In this document: piece after piece, positions 15,093 through 17,731 of the stretch
Layout of the letters: every line of letters starts with the position of its first letter
Numbering within the stretch: the stretch's first letter is position 1
Source: Gemmatimonadota bacterium
GTDB lineage: Bacteria > Gemmatimonadota > Gemmatimonadetes > JACCXV01
Direction of reading: 5' to 3'
DNA length: 17,731 nucleotides
NCBI GenBank assembly: GCA_013696835.1
Contig: JACCXV010000007.1
Location: 1 to 17,731 of the forward strand
Translations under genes and position numbers: made by a program
The notes under the pieces: generated by a model
Databases searched by the model: none
The model's input: the letters and a program-made list of their open reading frames with translations, nothing else
Told to the model about the DNA's origin: nothing

Positions 15093-15322
15093 TCGCTTCG
15101 TGCTAGCACCCGGCGCGCGGAAGCCTCCACGAAGGGATCGGATTGAGGGTTGAGAGTCTCCAACACCCGGTCGTAGGCAGCTGTGAGGGCCTGGCTATCG
15201 TGACGCAGCAGGTACGCGGCCATCGCCTCAGCATAGAGCTGGCTGCGGGATTTCTGCAGCCGTCGCGCGAGACGTTCGGCTGCGTCATAAATCGCCTCGG
15301 GGACCGAGATGGCTGTTTTCAT
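15086..15322 (-). CDS. mazE: ribbon-helix-helix antitoxin of MazF
   Basis: This 78-residue protein has a CopG/MazE-type ribbon-helix-helix at the N-terminus (MKTAISVPEAIYDAAERLAR, then SRSQLYAEAMAAYL) and a C-terminal tail that would contact MazF. It precedes the toxin. The ATG lies six bases after the -10 box and lacks a Shine-Dalgarno, so leaderless initiation is likely. The symbol reflects role rather than close similarity to the E. coli protein. Confidence 0.85.
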   Translation of the reverse strand: MKTAISVPEAIYDAAERLARRLQKSRSQLYAEAMAAYLLRHDSQALTAAYDRVLETLNPQSDPFVEASARRVLARSEW

Positions 15323-15328
15323 ACCAGC

Positions 15329-15357
15329 AGTATAACTCGGGGACCTGTCCTTGAGAA
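15329..15357 (-). promoter_or_regulatory. mazEF promoter (leaderless geometry)
   Basis: On the minus strand TTCTCA (15352-15357), a 17-bp spacer and TATACT (15329-15334) are followed by six bases and the ATG. The geometry is identical to the merR and Phd promoters in this window. Confidence 0.7.
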
Positions 15358-15572
15358 GTCGGGCGAGGATCCTGGTTTTCGGCCCACCGACAGTGCTCTT
15401 TAATGAGTCGGCTCCGTTCCGCCTTCGCCGCGCGCCACGCTCCAGGCATCTGTGTCGAGCACCCCACTGTATTGCCGGTCAACACGGCACCCAAAACGAA
15501 CAGACCTTCGCGCTGGCTGGTGAGCGTCGGGCGGGACCATGACTTCTGATCTGCGTGATCCTGTAGCGCGCT
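15358..15572. other. intergenic stretch between divergent mazEF and FitA/PIN module
   Basis: This stretch holds no recognisable gene. Short frames on both strands match no family I know. It separates two divergent TA modules and may hold remnants of a lost gene; nothing more can be supported. Confidence 0.3.
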
Positions 15573-15600
15573 TTGACAAACAGCTCGATGGAGCCATTTT
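15573..15600 (+). promoter_or_regulatory. promoter of FitA/PIN module 3
   Basis: TTGACA (15573-15578) is followed after 16 bp by CATTTT (15595-15600), a weak -10. The start codon at 15620 is preceded by a strong AAAGGAGG, so this module has a leader, unlike mazEF. Confidence 0.5.
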
Positions 15601-15619
15601 GGTGTAACAAAGGAGGAAC

Positions 15620-15850
15620 ATGGCGACACTTAATATCAAGAACATTCCCGACGCGCTCTACAAGGCTCTGCAATCTCGCGCCCGGAAACGGCGGCGCTCC
15701 GTGACCCAGGAGGCAATCCAGATCATCGCGGATGCGGTCGAACAATCGGAACCGCTTTCGATCATGGAACTGGAGGGTCTCGGAAAGGACGTTTGGGCCG
15801 GGATCGATCCAGCTTCCTACGTAGACCAAGAACGGCAGTCGTGGGACTAA
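15620..15850 (+). CDS. FitA-like antitoxin, module 3
   Basis: This 76-residue FitA/StbC-type ribbon-helix-helix protein reads LNIKNIPDALYKALQSRARK, then RRSVTQEAIQII, with a tail rich in acidic residues for toxin binding. AAAGGAGG precedes the ATG by a standard distance. It is a distant paralogue of the module 1 antitoxin in the opposite orientation. The first part of the gene and its upstream region are visibly less GC-rich than the surroundings, which fits recent acquisition. Confidence 0.87.
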   Translation: MATLNIKNIPDALYKALQSRARKRRRSVTQEAIQIIADAVEQSEPLSIMELEGLGKDVWAGIDPASYVDQERQSWD

Positions 15851-15857
15851 GGCGATC

Positions 15858-16298
15858 GTGGGATTGATCGAGGATTTTGGGCGAGGTGCCGTCGCCCTGG
15901 ACGCCGCGATCTTCATCTATTTCATCGAACAGCACCCTCGATTCCTGCCCCTCGTGCGCCCGATCTTCTCACAGATCGCCGAGGGTCGGCGGGAAGCGGT
16001 GACTTCCGGCGTCACGCTGCTCGAGACCCTGGTGGCACCCTACCGCGCAGGCAATGCACCGCTGGCCGACCGCTACGAGGAGCTCCTTACAAGGAGCCGG
16101 GGCCTCCGTCTCGTTGCCATCGACGGTGGTCAACTCAGAGCAGCGGCGCAGCTGCGGGCGGCGTATGCGCTCAAGACTCCGGACGCGCTTCAGCTTGCCG
16201 CCGCGTTGACGATGCGCTGCGGGGCATTCGTGACGAACGACCGCGCATTCCCTGTCAACGTGGGAGTTCGCGTCCTTCAGCTGAGTACGTATCTGTAG
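15858..16298 (+). CDS. PIN-domain toxin (VapC type), module 3
   Basis: This 146-residue PIN protein starts at a GTG seven bases after the antitoxin. The acidic quartet is D15 (VALDAAIFIYFIE), E56 (LLETLVAPYR), D109 (KTPDALQLA) and D128 (FVTNDRAF). The VALDxxxFIYxxE start and the KTPDALQLAAAL block are typical of the VapC group paired with FitA-like antitoxins. It appears intact. Confidence 0.9.
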   Translation: MGLIEDFGRGAVALDAAIFIYFIEQHPRFLPLVRPIFSQIAEGRREAVTSGVTLLETLVAPYRAGNAPLADRYEELLTRSRGLRLVAIDGGQLRAAAQLRAAYALKTPDALQLAAALTMRCGAFVTNDRAFPVNVGVRVLQLSTYL

Positions 16299-16334
16299 CG
16301 GGTCCGGAGCCCCCTCAGCAGTCCGCACCCGCGA

Positions 16335-16350
16335 CTGATGTCTACATCAG
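16335..16350. repeat. perfect dyad CTGATGT-CT-ACATCAG
   Basis: A 7-bp inverted repeat with a 2-bp centre lies between the PIN stop and the DsrE gene. Its position 75 bases before the DsrE start fits an operator; a terminator for the PIN operon is less likely because no T-tract follows. Confidence 0.5.
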
Positions 16351-16424
16351 ATGCGAAGCGCGAGTGCACCTGAAGAGTTTGATCGCCCTGCACCAGAAGA
16401 GATGATCACCGAAGGAGGTAGGGT

Positions 16425-16794
16425 ATGGCTTCAATCCTCGTGCACGTCACCCACGGGCCGGAGCATCCAACGCGTGCCGCCCTGGGATTTCTCGTTGCCA
16501 AGGCGGCCATCGACGAGGGGCACGAGGTCAGCCTCTTTCTGGCGGGCGACGCGGTGCAGCTCATTCGCGACTCGGTGCTCGACAGCCTCGTCGGTCTTGG
16601 AACCGGCAGGCTGCGCGAGCTGTTCGATGCGATCGCGGCACGCGGCAGGCGGAGGACGTTTCTATCTGTCGGGCATGTCAGGGAAGGCGCGGGGAGTGAC
16701 GGACGCGGAACTGGCAGGGAAGCCGGCCGAGTTCGCGATGCCGAACGTGCTTGTTCGGCTGTCCCTTGAACACGATCGGATGTTCACGTACTGA
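16425..16794 (+). pseudogene. DsrE-family protein, frameshifted
   Basis: The start (ATG after AGGAGGT) gives ILVHVTHGPEHPTRAALGFL, then AAIDEGHEVSLFLAGDAVQL, a clear DsrE-like fold for small sulfur-relay or unknown proteins. At about 16641-16655 the frame shifts. The natural continuation GRFYLSGMSGKARGVTDAEL, then MPNVLVRLSLEHDRMFTY and a stop at 16792-16794, is in the +1 frame. The net change is +1 (or -2), near the G-rich GGCAGGCGGAGG. Unrepaired, the product would end in an unrelated tail. A sequencing error is possible. Confidence 0.72.
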
Positions 16795-16798
16795 GCGG
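16785..16798. repeat. 14-bp direct repeat, copy 1
   Basis: CACGTACTGAGCGG covers the DsrE stop codon. The identical copy is at 16977-16990, 192 bp away, at the end of the cyclase stub. Confidence 0.8.
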
Positions 16799-16848
16799 AA
16801 CGTTGGATCGACCGACAAGGGGGGAGCGACCGACAAAGGAATGATCCC

Positions 16849-16986
16849 GTGAAGTCCGACCGCTTCCTCGCGACCGTGCTGTTCACCGACATCGTCGGCT
16901 CGACGGAGAGGGCCGCCGAGCTCGGCGACCGCCAGTGGCGCGAGCAGCTCGAGGCCCATCACACGCTCGCCCGAGGCACGTACTGA
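16849..16986 (+). pseudogene. N-terminal stub of a class III adenylate/guanylate cyclase
   Basis: A 45-residue frame from GTG 16849 (AAAGGA upstream) reads FLATVLFTDIVGSTERAAEL, then GDRQWREQLEAHHTLARG. This is the unmistakable start of a class III nucleotide cyclase, with the first metal Asp in FTDIVGST. It then ends abruptly as TY and TGA, the stop being supplied by the 14-bp direct repeat. The remainder of the catalytic domain, and any ATPase/TPR parts, are missing. It is non-functional as a cyclase. Confidence 0.75.
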
Positions 16987-16990
16987 GCGG
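16977..16990. repeat. 14-bp direct repeat, copy 2
   Basis: This copy is identical to 16785-16798. It supplies the terminal Thr-Tyr-stop of the truncated cyclase and marks the junction to the next PIN module. Confidence 0.8.
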
Positions 16991-17003
16991 GTGCTGCCTC
17001 GCG

Positions 17004-17417
17004 TCAGGCGAACGGATCGACGATCTCCAACCCCTCGATGCGCAGTGCGGGCTGCAAGTCTTCCGTGTAGAGCAGGCTGCACCCCGAGCGCAGGGCGGCC
17101 CGGATGACGAGCGAGTCCCAGAAGGAGATCTGATGCAGACGGTGTAGATCGATCGCTCCCAGAATATCGGAGAGATCGACGAGCACGACGTCGAAGCGGG
17201 CGAAGAGCTCGATCTTGCGCCGTGCGAGGCGGGCGGGGACCCCCAGCTTGCGTGTCGCTGCGGAGAAGTACTCCTGCAGGATCTGCGTCGAGAGGACCCC
17301 GCTGCCGTCCAGCCGTGTGCGGTGGAGCAATTCCAGCGCTCTCGACTGTTTGACGGGCGCGTCGGCGTCGTCCGTGTAGACCAGGACATTCGTATCGAGG
17401 AAGCTACGCGCGCTCAT
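17004..17417 (-). CDS. PIN-domain toxin (VapC type), module 4
   Basis: This 137-residue PIN protein has D8 (FLDTNVLVY), E49 (LQEYFSA), D101 (SFWDSLVI) and E119/D120 (YTEDLQ). The FLDTNVLVYxDD start and SFWDSLVIRAAL block are typical VapC features. Its start lies inside the antitoxin gene (14-bp overlap). It appears intact, and its stop is 14 bases from direct-repeat copy 2. Confidence 0.9.
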   Translation of the reverse strand: MSARSFLDTNVLVYTDDADAPVKQSRALELLHRTRLDGSGVLSTQILQEYFSAATRKLGVPARLARRKIELFARFDVVLVDLSDILGAIDLHRLHQISFWDSLVIRAALRSGCSLLYTEDLQPALRIEGLEIVDPFA

Positions 17418-17631
17418 GGAGCTCGTCGCGGTCGAACCGCCAGCCCGCGGAGCGGCCGCCGCTCTCGAGTGAGAGCCGAGCGAGCTCCTGCATGTCGCGC
17501 TCGGGATCGCTCTGCGCGGTGAGGTGCTCCAGGTAGTCGCGTATCAGCTGGTTCAGGCTCTTGCCCATCGAGCGAGCGACCCCCCGAGCACGCTCCACCA
17601 CCTGGCGATCGACCGAGAGAGTGACGTTCAT
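17404..17631 (-). CDS. ribbon-helix-helix antitoxin (DUF6364-like), module 4
   Basis: The 75-residue product reads MNVTLSVDRQVVERARGVAR, then GKSLNQLIRDYLEHLTA, a DUF6364-type ribbon-helix-helix followed by an acidic and Arg-rich toxin-binding tail (GWRFDRDELHERA). The ATG has a strong GGAGG five bases upstream, preferred over an upstream in-frame start. The palindromic operator and promoter are just upstream. Confidence 0.87.
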   Translation of the reverse strand: MNVTLSVDRQVVERARGVARSMGKSLNQLIRDYLEHLTAQSDPERDMQELARLSLESGGRSAGWRFDRDELHERA

Positions 17632-17649
17632 TGTTGCCTCCTTTAACAC

Positions 17650-17678
17650 AGCTTACGTGCGCACGTATTGCCTGTCAA
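17650..17678 (-). promoter_or_regulatory. module 4 promoter with 14-bp palindromic operator
   Basis: On the minus strand TTGACA (17673-17678), a 17-bp spacer and TAAGCT (17650-17655, weak) are followed by GGAGG and the ATG. The perfect palindrome TACGTGCGCACGTA (17654-17667) fills the spacer and touches the -10, a classic position for antitoxin repression. Confidence 0.7.
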
Positions 17679-17710
17679 ACCGGCTCCTCCCCGGTCAAGA
17701 CACAACGGAC

Positions 17711-17730
17711 GGCGGCCTCGAGCAGCCGCC
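17711..17730. repeat. GGCGGC...GCCGCC hairpin at the window edge
   Basis: A 6-bp GC stem with an 8-base loop lies at the right edge. It may be a terminator for a gene outside the window; this cannot be decided. Confidence 0.3.
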
Positions 17731-17731
17731 C

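Noticed and set aside
16785..16990. Insertion sequence between the direct repeats
   Set aside because: The 178-bp interior has no transposase or terminal inverted repeats; it holds a cyclase fragment.

Overview
This is a GC-rich bacterial window with dense, mostly minus-strand genes, ATGA/GTGA start-stop overlaps and many GTG starts. It has no rRNA, tRNA, CRISPR array or complete insertion sequence. A diderm host is suggested by the lipoprotein M48 protease. I cannot name the phylum from sequence alone. Three genes have a sigma70-like -10 box exactly six bases before the start codon, which points to leaderless transcripts.

Left part (1-9090), ordinary chromosomal genes: the 3' part of an AI-2E/PerM-type transporter, a small cupin, an SDR/DUF2867 oxidoreductase, proC, an internally deleted DUF167 remnant, a tightly coupled operon merR -> vWA protein -> small RSH-type HD hydrolase, a secreted protein resembling the N-terminal lobe of M29 aminopeptidases, an lmo0937-type membrane miniprotein and an M48 metalloprotease lipoprotein with a C-terminal LysM-like tail.

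Right part (9135-17631), an accessory island: six toxin-antitoxin-type pairs in about 8.5 kb. They are a FitA/PIN pair, a Phd/PIN pair, an MNT/HEPN pair with a frameshifted HEPN gene, a MazEF pair, a second FitA/PIN pair in the opposite orientation, and a ribbon-helix-helix/PIN pair. Between them lie a NERD-nuclease/SF1-helicase protein directly after mazF, and a VOC protein. There are also decayed genes: a chimera of a DJ-1/PfpI N-terminus with the TPR C-terminus of a large cyclase/ATPase, a frameshifted DsrE gene, and a 45-residue N-terminal stub of a class III cyclase. The stub is bracketed by 14-bp direct repeats.

How it fits together: the stable-looking metabolic half meets a recombination-prone half where TA modules accumulate and passenger genes are cut, fused or frameshifted. 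Several TA modules have dyad operators in or next to their promoters, as expected for autoregulation. The most system-like sets are merR-vWA-HD (three coupled genes behind one leaderless, dyad-containing promoter) and mazE-mazF-hairpin-NERD helicase (a possible composite defence unit).
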